This document shows, in pieces, positions 13,541 to 45,859 of a stretch of 64,000 nt of DNA (within the stretch, counting starts at the first letter, position 1; each line of letters opens with the position of its first letter). The notes beneath the pieces are model-generated. The model searched no databases, was not told the origin of the DNA, and was given only the letters and a program-made list of their open reading frames with translations. A program made the translations under genes and the position numbers. The stretch spans positions 8,693,501-8,757,500 of the forward strand of contig OZ020307.1 in NCBI GenBank assembly GCA_963971305.1, given 5' to 3'. Source of the stretch: Arcuatula senhousia. Taxonomy: Eukaryota; Mollusca; Bivalvia; Mytilida; Mytilidae.

Positions 13541-14158
13541 TATTGCAGATAGAGAGAAGCTGTTGCTTGCTTAAATGTTCAGTTCATTTGGCTCTACAAA
13601 AGTTTTCATAGGGTCAAAGTTGTCAGATGACTCCTTATAGGGGTTACGGCCCCTAAGATAACATTTTTTTCATGTTTTTGGCCTATAGAATGAAAACTAA
13701 AGCAGATAGAGAAAAGCTGTTACTTGCTTAAATGTTCAGTTCATTTAGCTCTACAAAAGTTTTCATAGGGTCAAAGTTGTCAGATGACCCCCTATAGGGG
13801 CTATGGCTCCTAAAATAACGTTTTTTTCATGATTTGGGCCTATGGCTACAGAATGAAACTATAGTAGATAGAAAAAAGCTGTTACTTGCTTAAATGTTCG
13901 GCTCATTTAGCTCTAGAAAAGTCTTTACATGTATAGGGTTGACTCAAGACCAGGTGAGCGATTCAGGCTCCTGGAAGCCTCTTGTTTCTGTTGTCAAAGT
14001 AATACCATTTTTAGATCTCTTCACGGGAAAGTGAGCAGGCTTATATGATACCCCAAGTGTTGTTGTCGGCGTCCACATCCATTTACGGAATGTTATGTAA
14101 GTGGTCATGGTTAAGGCCCATTCTCAATTACAAAAAAAGTCTACTTACTTATGTTTAC

Positions 14159-14677
14159 TTATGTTGATTCTGACCGCTGGTCTTCACAGTCCGCTGTAGG
14201 CACCTCTTCTTCAACCTGAACTATAGTGTTCCTACTTCCGGTCGGACGGTATTTTGCTTTGAAATTAAATTTCATGGGGTGTTCTTCCCAGAACTTATCT
14301 AGTCTGTTCTTAAATTGGTTTACAGTTTTGGCACCTACGACTTAATTTGGTAAACTATTCCAAATGTCAATGACTCTGTTAGTGAAGCTGTATTTTCTGA
14401 CATCCCTGTTGAATCTTGGTTTGATCAACTTTAACTGGTTTCCTCTAGTCCGGTCACTCAGATTTCGTTGGAACAATTCTGAGGTAACCCAGGGTGTACC
14501 CCTGCCAGTATTTTATAGGTTTCTATCATATCTCCTCGCATTCTTCTGAATTTTAATGATATTAACTTTAATAGTCTTAGACGATCTTCATAGCTTAGGT
14601 CTTTCATTTTGGGTAGCATTCTGTACACTTTCAATTGCATCTATGTCTTTCTGTTTATATGGTGACCAAACACTGCA
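14159..14677 (-). pseudogene. LINE reverse-transcriptase C-terminal fragment, broken (unit 4)
   Basis: Copy of the fragment at 1687-2205 with identical lesions. The middle frame spans 14458-14640. Confidence 0.85.
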
Positions 14678-14834
14678 AGTTTAGTCTGCAACTAAACTTG
14701 TTTTAACTCATGATTTCATACAAAGTGTGCATAAAATAATTCAAACTTGCAGAACTATCATTTTTCAACAATATTTACAATGTTTACATCTTGCATATAT
14801 TTTCCCAATTTTGAATTTATTACTAATACCGTAT

Positions 14835-17678
14835 CAGACAAATGAAGAGACAAACTAATGGAAGAAAAATGAAAAAAAACAACAAAAAAGACAAGTGTTG
14901 ATGACAGAAAACGAACGCTAGAAAGATGGTGATATCAGAAAACTAACATAAAATGGTGATTTTAGAAAACTAATACTAGACAAATGGTGATGACAAAAAC
15001 TAAACACTAGACAATTTTAGATGGCAGAAAACTAACACCAGACAAACGATAATGACAGAAAACTAGCACTAGACAATTTTAGATGACAGAAAATAACACT
15101 AAAAAAATTACGATGATGAGAGAAAACTAACACTAGACAAATGGTGATGACGGAAACTAAACATACAGTAGAAGACAACATAAAACTTACACTAGAAATT
15201 TGGTGATGAAAGACCCCTAACACTAGACAAGTGTTGATGACAAAAAACTATCGCTAGAAAAATGGTGAAGTCAGAAAACTAGCACTAGACAAATGGCGAT
15301 AACAGAAACCTAAACACTTGATTTGAGATGACAGAAACTAACACTAGACAAATGATGATGACAGAAAACTAACGCTTGACAGAAAACTAACACAAGACAA
15401 ATGACTGAAAATAAACATACAATAGGAGATGAAAAAAATACACTAGAAAATGATGATGGCAGACCACTAAGGGAGCAAACATTTGATTTTTATAGGGGGG
15501 CTATGGATATTTTCTTCGTCCTGCCTTTTTATTTTCGGAAAAAAATGAGCCTGGATTTTTTTTTGTACGCTTGTTTGCGCAATTTTTTTTTTTAAAGCAA
15601 CTATAATTTTTTTAGCTAAAAATACCATCCTGCCTTTATTTTTACTGGAAGCTTTGTCCTGGATTTTTGCCATCCTGCCTTTTTATTTCAAATTTCACCA
15701 TAGCCCTCCCCCATAAAAATCAAATAGTCGCTCCCTTACACTAGACAAGTGTTGATGACAAAAATCTAACACTAGAAAGATGGTGATGTCAGAAAACTAA
15801 CACTAGACAAATGGTGATGACGGAACACTAAACTTCAATCTATTTGAGAATGACATAAAACTTACACTAGACGAATGATGATAATGACGACAGAAAACTA
15901 ATACTAGACAAATGATTATGATAGAAAACTTGCACGAGACACATGGTGATGTCAGAAAGCAAACACTAGACAAAATTTTTAATGGTGATGACAAAACTAA
16001 TACTAGATTAGAAAAATGATGATGACAGAAAACTAGCACAAGACAAAAGATGATGACAAAAAACTGACACTTGACAAAAAATGATGATGTCAGAAAACTG
16101 ACACTAGACAAATTGTGATGACAGACACTAAACATTATACAATTGGAGACACTAGACAAATGATGACAAAAAACTAACAGGAGACAAAAGATGATGATGT
16201 CAGAAGACTGACACTGGAAAAATGAAGATGACAAAAAGAATAGCACAAAACAAATGGTGATTACAAAAAAACTAAACATCATACAATAGGAGATGACAAA
16301 AGACTTACACTAGAAAAATCATGATGACAGACCACTAACACTACACAAATGTTGATGACATAAAACTAACACTAAACAAATGAGGATGACAGAAGCTAAA
16401 CATTATACAATTTGAGATGACAGAAAACTTACATAAAAAATATGATGACACATTACTAACACAAAAAAGTCATGATGACAAAAATACGCTAGAAAGATGA
16501 TGATGTCAGAAAACTAGCACTAGACAAATGGTGATGACGGAAAACTAACACAAGACAATTGGAGATGGCAGAAACTAACACTTCAAAAATGATGATGACA
16601 GAAAACTAACACTAGAAAAATGATGATGTTGATGGCAGAAAACCAACACGAGAAATAAGATGATGCTGTCAGAAAACTGACAATGGACAGATGAAAATGA
16701 CACAAAGCTAACACTAGACAAATGGGAACGACAGAAACTATACATTATACAATTAGAGATGACAGAAAACTTGCACTAAATTAGAAAAATGATGATGATG
16801 ACAGAAAAATAGCACTAGACAAAAGGTGATAACGGGAAACTAACAAGATATTTGGAGATGACAGAAACTAACATTAGATTAGAAAATTGATGATGATGAC
16901 AGAAAACTAACACTAAACAAAAGATGATGATGTCAGAAAACTGACACTGGACAAATGAAGATGACAAAAACCTAACATTAGACAAATGGTGATGACAGAG
17001 AAGTAAACATCATACAATCGGAGATGACAGAAAACTTACACTAGAAAAATGACGATGACAAACCACTAACACTAGAAACGTCATGACAAAATACACTAGA
17101 AAGATAATGACGTCAGGAAACAAACACTAGACAATTGATGATAACGGAAAATCGACCACTTGGTAATTGTGGAGGGCAGAAAACTAACACTAGACAAATG
17201 GTAATGACGAAAAATTCATTAAAGACAATTGGAGATGACAGAAACTAACACTAGATTAGAAAAATGATGATGATGACAGAAACTTACACTACACAAAAGA
17301 TGATGACAGAAAACTAACACTAGACAAATAGTGATAACGGAAAACTAAACACTTGACAAGTGTTGATGACAGAAAGCTAACACAAGACAATTGTGGATGG
17401 CAGAAAACTAGCACTACACACACGATGATGTCAGAAAACTAACGATAGACAAATGGTGATGACGGAAAACTTACATGAGACAATTGAAAATGACAGAAAC
17501 TAACACTAGAAAAATGATGATGGCAGAAACTGACACGAGACAAAATATGATGTCAGAAAACTGACAGTGGACAAATGAAGATGACAGAAAACTAACACAA
17601 GACAATTGCGATGACAGAAACTAGATATTATACAATTGGAGATGACAGAAAACTTACTCTAGAAAAAATGGTGATGAC
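14835..17678. repeat. 31-bp degenerate minisatellite (unit 4)
   Basis: Same monomer succession as unit 1 with a 16-bp loss near 16149. That loss fuses short minus-strand frames into a spurious 159-codon frame. Interrupted by the TIR element at 15471-15735. Confidence 0.9.
15471..15735. mobile_element. PIF/Harbinger-like MITE (unit 4)
   Basis: Copy of the element at 2999-3263. The right-hand TAA has become TTA here (ctcccttacac), consistent with mutation after amplification. Confidence 0.75.
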
Positions 17679-17824
17679 AGAAAACTAACCATAGACAAAT
17701 GATGATGTCGGGAAACTAACACTGACTAGACAAATGTTGATGAGGGAAAACAAACACTAGATAAATAACGATGACAGAAAACTACTACTTGACAGATGAT
17801 GATGACAGAAAACTTAACACTAGA
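17679..17824. repeat. 31-bp minisatellite, right flank of the 4-copy array
   Basis: Four to five monomers of the same family as inside the units, ending in actagacaa where LINE sequence starts. Confidence 0.85.
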
Positions 17825-18572
17825 CAACTTGAAGACGATCTTGTCTTGCTTTCGCATCTTGAGAGACACATGCAAGATAAGACATCCAGACTTCACCGGA
17901 ATGCAGGCTCAATAGGATTAGATGTCAACATCAAGAAACTGAAGTCATGTCCCTAAATTGATATGATCCTCCAAAAATTGAAATAAATGGAAATCTTCTA
18001 AAATGCTCATCATATCCTTCACATATTTTGGTGGCATCGTAACATCTGATGGCGGTGCAGACCGAGATATAAAATCAAGAATAGGAAAAGCAAGAAATGC
18101 ATTTATTTAGCTATGAAAGATCTGGAAATCAACCAATAAAAGTAAGACAACAAAGATGAGACTATAAAACAGCTGTGTCCTAGCTGTACTTCTATCCGGG
18201 GCAGAATGTTGGAGAATCACCGAAAAAGACCTAAATAAATTATCCAGCTTCCTTAATGGTTGCCTAAGAAAAATTCTATGAATATTTTGGCCCATCAAAA
18301 TTACCAACAAAATACTACATGAAACAACTGCCGCTGAAGACACGGCATGAGAGGACCATCAGATGACCTTGAAAAGACTGCTCTATGATTGGCTCAAGAA
18401 GGAAAGAGGAAGCAGAAAAGACCGAAGAAAATTTGGAAGCATATCATCGAAGCTGTGGTCAAACAGATGGACACCACCTGGGGAAATTTTGAAAAGAAGG
18501 CACAGAATAGAGACGAGTGGAGATCCCTAGTCCTTGCTCTTATGTGCATCCGGGCATAGGTAGGTAGGTAGG
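17825..18572 (+). pseudogene. 5'-truncated LINE reverse-transcriptase fragment with 3' tail, copy A
   Basis: Starts in the RT palm (QLED, then DDLVLLSHLERHMQDKT) and continues through YFGGIVTSDGGADRDIKSRI, NSCVLAVLLSGAECWRITEK, CLRKIL and DEWRSLVLALMCIRA, with several stops and frame changes. It ends in a TAGG tail at 18557-18572. The catalytic YxDD segment has been lost: 15 bp present in copy B (ctagactacgtagac) are missing here. The family, whose members carry a WRWIGH motif near the C-terminus, is widespread in marine invertebrates. I do not assign a clade. Confidence 0.8.
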
Positions 18573-19081
18573 AAGAAAATTTGTGATGACAGAAAACTAA
18601 CACAAGACAATTTGAGATGACAGAAACTAACGCTAGAAAAATGATGATGACAGAAAACTAACACTAGACAAAAGATGATGATGTCAGAAAACTGTTTTTG
18701 AACAAATGAAGATGACAGAAAAATTACACTAGACAAATGATAATGACAGGAACTAAACATACAATATGAGATGACAAAAAACTTACACCAGAAAAATGAC
18801 GATGAAAGACCACTAACACTAGACAAGTGTTGATGACAGAAAACTAACGCTAGTAAGATAGTGTTGTCAGAAAAACTTACACTTGATAAATGGCGATTTC
18901 AGAAACCTAGCACTAGACAATTTGAGATGACAGAAAACTAGCACAAGACAAAAGATGATGACAGAAAAATAACACTATACAAAAGATGATGACAGAAAAC
19001 TAGCACTAGACAAAAGATGATGATGTCAGAAAACTGACACTGGGCAAATGAAGATTACAGAAAACTAACACTTACACTAGA
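18573..19081. repeat. 31-bp minisatellite between LINE copies A and B
   Basis: About 16 degenerate monomers of the gatgacagaaaactaacac type. They end at actagacaa, the same monomer position at which LINE copy A is joined. Confidence 0.85.
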
Positions 19082-19804
19082 CAACTTGAAGACCTAGACT
19101 ACGTAGACGATCTTGCCTTGCTTTCGCATCTTGAGAGACACATGCAAGACAAGACATCCAAACTACACCGGAATGCAGCCTCAATAAGATTAAATTTCAA
19201 CATCAATAAAACTTTAGTCATGGCCCTAAATTGTAAAGATCCTCCTAAAATTATAACAAGTGGAAATCTTCTAAAATGTTCATCATCTTTTATTTTGGTG
19301 GCATCGAACTACACCTGATGGTAGTGCAGACCAAGATATAAAATAAAAAATAAATAGGAAAAGCAAGAAATTCATTTATTAAAGCTGGGAAAGATCTGGA
19401 AATCAACCAATATAATTAAGACAACAAATATGAGACTATACAACAGCTGTGTCCTAGCTGTACTTCTATCCCAGGGGCGGATCCAGAAATTTTCGAAAGG
19501 AGGGGGGGTTCCACATACTGGGTTCTGTGGGCCAAAAAAGGGGGGGGTCCAGACCAATTTTGCTGAAATTCTACACAAAAATTATAAAATTTCGGAGGAA
19601 AGGGGGGGTCCGACCCCCGGACCCCCCCCCCCTTCCCCCTGGACCCGCCACTGTATCCGGAGCAGAATGTTGGAGAATCACCAACTGCCGCTGAAGACAT
19701 TGCAACCATGTTACAGAAGAAAAGATGGAGATGGATAGGACACGTCATGAGAAGACAATTAGATGACCTTGCAAATACTGCTCTACGATGGGCTCCTGAA
19801 GGAA
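19082..19804 (+). pseudogene. LINE reverse-transcriptase fragment, copy B, with insertion
   Basis: Homologous to copy A and joined to the minisatellite at exactly the same base, so A and B arose by duplication and not as two insertions. It keeps the RT catalytic box as YVDD (19100-19111, in the context LEDLDYVDDLALLSHLE). The C-terminal WRWIGH motif is visible near 19730. It is interrupted by a 182-bp element (19472-19653). It lacks the last 180 bp or so found in copy A and passes back into minisatellite after WAPEG. Stops and frame changes make it non-functional. Confidence 0.8.
19472..19653. mobile_element. 182-bp TIR element (hAT-like MITE) inside LINE copy B
   Basis: Begins CAGGGGCGGATCCAG and ends CTGGACCCGCCACTG, inverted repeats of 15 bp with three mismatches. 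It is flanked by the 5-bp direct repeat TATCC (19467-19471 and 19654-19658). LINE copy A carries the uninterrupted site, cttctatccggggcag, with TATCC at 18193-18197, so the empty site is in the same window. The inside is strongly G-rich then C-rich (runs of 7-10). CAG-starting TIRs suggest hAT. A 5-bp duplication is shorter than the usual 8 bp, so the superfamily is tentative. Confidence 0.85.
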
Positions 19805-20636
19805 AACTAACACTAGACAAGTGTTGATGACAGAAAACTATCGCTAGAAAGATGATGATGTCAGAAAACTAACGCTAGACAAATGGTGATGACAGAAAAC
19901 TTAACACTTGGCAATTCGAGATGACAGAAAACTTTCACAAAACAAATGATGATAATGATGACAGAAAACTAACACAAGACAACTGGAAATGACAGAAAAC
20001 TAACACAAGACAAGACAATTGGAGATGACAGAAAAATAACACTAGAAAATGGTGGTGACAGAAAAATTACACTAGACAAAATTAATGGTGATGACGGAAA
20101 ACTAACACTAGACAAATGATGATGACAGAAATCTAACACTAAACAAATCATATGGGTGATGACAAAAAAAACCCTAGAGCAATGAAATAAAAAACAGCTA
20201 CACAAGACAAAAAAAGGTGACAGATAATAATTCTGACTTAATTGATATAACAGAAAATGACCCGTGGACAAATGAAGATGACAGAAACTCACGGCGCGCT
20301 AAAAAAAATACATTAGAAAAATGAATGTAAAGGAAACTAGTATAGGGCCGTATAAGACAAAGGTAGATGATAGAAAATAACGTGAGACAAAGAAATTGAA
20401 AACATACCAACACAATAAATAAAAATGACTGGAAACTGACGCTAGACTCATTGATATGACAAAAAGCTAAGAGCACTAGGCCCATGGTGATTACAGAAAC
20501 TCATCATACACAAGTAAATATGGCAGAAAACTAACACCAGACTACAAGAGATGACAGACGGAAACGATCACTACCGTCTAGACAAATTGTGATAACAGAG
20601 ATCTAACGAAAGCACATTAAGTTGTCTTCCTTTATC
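19805..20636. repeat. 31-bp minisatellite, increasingly diverged
   Basis: Monomers resemble those of the array but diverge to the right. From about 20160 many have lost the gatgac word. Confidence 0.8.
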
Positions 20637-20639
20637 GGA

Positions 20640-20935
20640 TTTGACACGCTGAATCGACCTGGCATCACGACGGGTGTGCTATAGCAAGCAGGAACTGCTT
20701 ACTCTTCCGGATCACCTGAGTTCACTCTTGTTTCGACTTGAGTTCACGTTGTTGATTGATATTCAGTTATTTTGTGTTTCCATGTTTAACATGTTGTTTT
20801 TGTCCCGTTCTTGTTGGTATTTACTGGTTTTGTCTCTGCCCTTTCGGACTTTTGACATTCGGATACCCCATTGGTACCTCTGTTTCTTTGTTACCAAAAA
20901 AAAACCAAAAAAAAAACAACCAAAACAACAAACAA
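20640..20935 (+). mobile_element. SINE-like interspersed repeat of mussel type
   Basis: Unlike the minisatellite on both sides. It contains gcaggaactgcttactcttc and cggatcacctgagttcac, then a T-rich middle and a segment ending ccccattggtacctctgttt. An A/C-rich tail (accaaaaaaaaaccaaaa, acaaccaaaacaacaaac) follows at about 20895-20935. I recall this arrangement as a very common repeat in Mytilus genomes. The tail suggests retroposition; I saw no clear polymerase III promoter boxes and no target duplication. Confidence 0.55.
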
Positions 20936-20984
20936 TGGGCTAATGAAGATGCAATCTGGCGCTCCACAAATAGAAATGTTAGAA

Positions 20985-21290
20985 ACTAAACCTAGACAAA
21001 CGGTGATGACAGAAACTAACGCTAGATAAAGGAGATTGACAGGAACTAACACTAGACAAAGGATGATGACAAACACTGACGTTGACTAGAACAAGCGCTA
21101 GACAAATGGTGTTGACAGGAAATAACGCTAGACAAATGGTGATGACAGGAACTAACGCTATACAAATGGTACAGAAACTACAAATGGCGATGACAGTAAC
21201 TAACGTTAGACAAATGGTGATATAGGAAATAACGCTAGACAAAGCATTAACAGGAACTAATGCTAGACACTGGTATAACAGGAACTTATA
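20985..21290. repeat. 31-bp minisatellite, last block
   Basis: About ten shortened monomers with aacgctagacaaatggtgat and gatgacaggaactaac words. This subfamily uses aggaactaac where the main array has agaaaactaac. The array ends here. A perfect 10-bp inverted repeat with a 3-base loop (TTTATTGATA at 21296-21305 and TATCAATAAA at 21309-21318) lies just beyond. Confidence 0.8.
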
Positions 21291-21663
21291 ATTCATTTAT
21301 TGATATTATATCAATAAATACGGGATAAAATCCTCGTGTCATTGGCTTACCATAGGAGTTAAACAAGCTCTTAATTGACAAATAAAGATGAAATTGATTA
21401 ACATTAGATAAATGGCTGCAAAATGTTACATGCGACAAAATAAAAATGAGAAGAAGCTTTGATATATCCCGTCCCTGGCTGCTGGTCTTCACACAGACTT
21501 GTCCATATTTTACAAGATGCCACACAGTTTTACGCATGCCAATTGACTTGTTTATGTTTTATTTGTAATTCTGTTGATACTTCTTGCACTCTTGGAGTAA
21601 AACATTATTGAAATAAGCTGTTGCTATTATTTTAGTTGAATGCCATGCTAGCAGGTGCTTGGA

Positions 21664-21742
21664 GTATAAAAAAGAAGAAAATGACACTTCCGAACCGGAA
21701 GTAAACATTTGTTGTCACTAGATACTTGCGTTCTGGCACACG
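21664..21742 (+). promoter_or_regulatory. Candidate promoter and first non-coding exon of the CDKL2 gene
   Basis: A TATA-like TATAAAAA (21665-21672) is followed about 20 bases later by two inverted ETS/GABP-type sites, ACTTCCG (21686-21692) and CGGAAGT (21696-21702), separated by three bases. A possible splice donor CACG|GTATGA lies at 21741. The first coding exon of the kinase gene begins with an acceptor at 25317-25318, so a non-coding first exon must exist upstream, and this is the best candidate seen. Inference from motifs only. Confidence 0.35.
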
Positions 21743-23389
21743 GTATGAATGGTGCGATTAGGATTACAGCTGTTAATCATGTTAGAACTGGATTAAAAGT
21801 TGTTGAATGAAATGCATTTTATCAGTTGATTGAATCGAATTGTATCTTTAATATTACGGAAGTCAAAAACACTGTCAAAATGACTTTACACAGTTCGCAA
21901 TGAAAATAACAAAAGTTTTTGTTTCGCGTGTACTGTATTTTCTTAACAAATCGGAATAAAAAAAGTTGTGAACCACAGGAATATTTTAGGACCAGGAAAA
22001 TTATTTAAAGACCAAGTGAATCTTTCAAAAACAAACGTGTTTTTTTTTCGCTGAATTTCTTTGCTTGAAAATTTACATAAAAATGTGAAGCAGACGACAA
22101 AGTTAATAAAATTTCAAAAATAGAAACTAGTAAAGTGAAAGTAGAAACAACAATGTGTATACATCTGTTTGGTTCCATTTTCAGTAACCTGATGGATATC
22201 AAGCATGAATAAAAGTGAAAACTTAGGAATGTAAAACACAAAGACTTAATACAAACAGATATAGGTAGGTTTTTCAGGACATGCAGTAGTCTAGCCAAAA
22301 ATAGATGAAGCCATTCAACTTCAAGAATTAACCATATATATTGCTGTATTTTTTGCTATTTTCGTCCATTTGTGCCTCTTAAAAAAATAAAAGGGATAGA
22401 AATAGATTTACATTTAAAACAATTAATTATATTTATTTATATGATTCGCACAGTTAGCTTTGTTGGAATTTATATACAGTCATATAAAACTAAATTTGTT
22501 TTTGAATTTTCAAATTTATATCTTTTCAAACATCTGATTAATTTTATAGACACGAATAAACAAATGATCTGTATATACACGTATTGGAATTGTTCATATT
22601 CTTTTCACTTATTTTCCAGTTTGCATCAAAATTGTAATAATTGTATTTAATTTTGAAGCTTTAAACATTTAAAGTCTAAATTTTGCACCTCTTGATCATG
22701 AAAATTTGTTTAAAGATTTATGAACTAATGTTTAATTTAAGACTTTGTTTAACATTGAAATGCATAAACACAGATAATCCCATACAATCTGCCTCTAATC
22801 AATAGTTGTATTTAAAAAGAAACTATAGTTAAGACAGATTAAAGCCCCATGCCAGCAAATTTTAAATATTCTGATCTGTATAATGACTTATATATAGCCA
22901 TATCTCATCTGGTTGAGTTCATTTTCATAATATATGAAGTCCTCTTTTTTACATAAAATATTTTAAACCCAACACTTTATGATAAGGTTGTGTGACACCT
23001 TGACCTTTGTTTTCCACAATACAATATGTTTGTGACCTAATTGTTTAATTCATATCTCAGTCCCCAGTCATAAGAGTCATGATTTGCATTTACCAAAAGC
23101 CTCTGCCTGCTTGACCCAACTTAATTTAGACTATAATTGAAATTAAGAATTAAGAAACAAAATTTCTGTCCTCGGATCAAGCAGACATCTAAACACATAT
23201 AATTTTAAGAAATGTCCCCAATAGTAACTTTGTCCATTTTCAGTCAATTTGACAGGAATCCTACTTATTTTGGGTTGTCTTGACACCCAGTTGTTATTAA
23301 TTAATGATACCAGATGGTATCCTTAACATTGTTATTAAACTTGTTAAACAAGTTTGTTCATTCAATCGACCCTCTAAAGCTTGTTAACA
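21743..23389. other. AT-rich DNA, probable 5' part of the first CDKL2 intron
   Basis: No exon-like frame, RNA gene or clear repeat was recognised. Short frames here are low-complexity by-products. Confidence 0.4.
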
Positions 23390-24097
23390 CAACACCTCTT
23401 AAACATGTTCAGCATCAAAAGCTCTACAAATTTCTTCTTTGAGTCGAAGTTGTGAAACGACTCCTTACAGGAGTTATTGCCCTTTAATCGTCAAAATTGA
23501 CCATGTTTGCAGTTTTTGGACAATATCTTGAAAACCTTTAGAGCTAGAGGAAAAGTTAGCATTGCAGAATTGTTAAGCTCATTGGGATCTACAAAAATGA
23601 TTTCAGGGTCAAAATTTTCAGATCAGCCATTTAAGAGTAATTCCCCTATAACTGTTCTTTTCCATCAATTTTAACTGATTTTCAAAAATCTTCTTCTCTG
23701 AAACCACTGAAGGGATTGCTTTGAAACTTAGTACACTTGATCTTAAGGATGTCCTCTACCAAGTTTGTGAATTATATACACGTCGACCAACTAACATGGC
23801 AGCCATTGCTAAAAATGGAACAGGGGGGTCAGACCATTGTTTTTGGCTTATAACTCGAAAAGTATAAGAGATAGAGAAAATCCAAAGCAACTTTTCTTGT
23901 TCAGCATCAAAAGGTCCTCCCTTTATCTGTTTTTTTCTATTAATTTAAACTGATTTCCAAAAATCTTCTCTGAAACCACTGAGTGGATTGTTTTGCAACT
24001 TTGTATACTTGAAAGTTTGTGAAATTTATTCAAACTTTGGCATAAGAGATCAGGTGAGAGATTCAGGCTCCTGGGAGCCTCTAGTTTTCCTTGCTTA
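23390..24097 (+). mobile_element. F1 element, 3' part
   Basis: Contains the F1 internal words (tgttcagcatcaaaagctct, ctgaaaccactgaagggatt) and the 3' end caggtgagagattcaggctc with the AGGCTCC/GGAGCCT stem-loop at about 24068-24085. The 5' hairpin end is missing. A more decayed second 3' end lies near 24632-24665 (aggtgagcaattcattctca). Confidence 0.65.
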
Positions 24098-24673
24098 CCA
24101 TAAAAGTTAAGCTAAATGATTGGGTTAAAGTTCTCAAATCTCCCATATAGTATTTGAGGTTAGATGCAAAATTAGGGGAGCTGTGTTCTCCCCAGAAATT
24201 TTTAACAGCATCCTGGTATTTTCAGTTTTCACAATAGGGCATATTTTGGTTTGAAATTCTAGCATCATATTTATAATGAAACATTTTAAATAGGATTTCA
24301 GATAGCATCACATTTGAATCAGATAGCATCATTGCCATGGTCTGGGGAGAACTTTTGGGGTGTTCTCAAATCTTCCCTTTCTGGGGTTAGGCCAACATAG
24401 TAAAAAAAAAAATGTTTTTGCCTTATAAGCAAAAATATTGCAGATAGAGAAAAGGTTGATGTCATTAGATGACCCTTTTTTTAGGCCTTTGAAGGTCAAA
24501 ATTAGCATTGACATTGAATAAAGTCTTGATGGGAAAGCTGTTAATGTTCATCAATCATTTCATTACAAAGCTCTACCAACTGGATGTTAAAACCCTGTAC
24601 TGTACATGAAAAAATCTGTACCATTGTAGACTAGGTGAGCAATTCATTCTCAAGAAAGTCTAGTTCTTTGATA

Positions 24674-25256
24674 AAGGACAAGATATGATAAGTGCTAAAT
24701 TTGGCCCCCTAATTTACCATTTTTTTAAAAATGATTGAACTAAGGTTGGATTATTCTAGATCAGTTCTTAGATAAACAAGGTTTAGTAAAATAACATTAA
24801 TTTTAACTAAATCTTGTTTATTACGTCACAGTGACGTCATCAAATTATGTGAAAAAGACATTTTTGTAAAAAAGTGTTAAAATCATGCAAATTTTGAGTA
24901 GTTAATGGTAAATATAACTATGAGCCACACCGAGTACCACAAAGATATTTTTGTGGTTTGTTTCTATATTAAAAATGATTATCTACATAAATTATTGTAG
25001 TGGTACTCTGTGTGGCTCATAGTTAAATTTGCTGAAAACCACATCAAAATTTCAGGTTTTTTACAGTTTTTCATCAAATCAGGATTTTAAAGCCACTTTG
25101 GGAACCTATTTTCACATCATAATGGATCACTTTTAACAAAATAATGCTGATATAGTAAAGTTAAACTAATCTAAAGTATACATCACATACTTTTAGCTCA
25201 TTTTAATAATTTCAAAATTGGGGGGCAAAATTGGGCTCTTATCATATCTTGTCCTT
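24674..25256. mobile_element. 583-bp foldback element with TA target duplication
   Basis: The outer arms match on opposite strands: AAGGACAAGATATGATAAG at the left and its complement CTTATCATATCTTGTCCTT at the right. Similarity runs for about 45 bp through a ggccccct/gggggg stretch. TA dinucleotides flank both ends (24672-24673 and 25257-25258), as for Tc1/mariner-type elements. A second inverted repeat of 31 bp lies inside (24910-24940 with 25000-25030, sharing aactatgagccacac). There is no coding frame. The right end is 62 bp before the acceptor of the first coding exon of CDKL2. Confidence 0.7.
24824..24840. promoter_or_regulatory. CRE-like palindrome inside the foldback element
   Basis: ACGTCACAGTGACGT is a perfect inverted repeat around one base and overlaps a full cAMP-response-element consensus, TGACGTCA (24832-24839). 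It is carried by the foldback element about 490 bp upstream of the first CDKL2 coding exon. Binding is untested. Confidence 0.35.
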
Positions 25257-25312
25257 TACTTTTCTTTTTACTTTTTGTTCAAAGTGATAACAATCTGTAG
25301 CCTTTCTGTTGA

Positions 25313-45859
<20,547 letters not shown>

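Larger units (their letters stand above)
13541..17678. repeat. 4.14-kb tandem unit, copy 4 of 4
   Basis: A 4138-bp copy. It lacks about 16 bp near 16149 and one GAT near 17547 relative to the others. Its right end does not return to F1: it continues smoothly into ordinary minisatellite (gatgac followed by agaaaactaac). This marks the original right breakpoint of the amplified segment. Confidence 0.92.

Noticed and set aside
15803..16282. 159-codon minus-strand frame rich in Ser/Val/Phe with possible membrane character
   Set aside because: It lies wholly in the 31-bp minisatellite, arises only in unit 4 because of a 16-bp loss, and its sequence is the repeat translated. No conserved start or codon pattern.
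2363..17678. Regularly spaced repeats resembling a CRISPR array
   Set aside because: Monomers are directly adjacent and degenerate with no unique spacers, and the DNA is animal nuclear.
18394..20485. Several minus-strand hydrophobic frames near the LINE fragments
   Set aside because: Low-complexity translations of minisatellite or antisense of broken LINE DNA.
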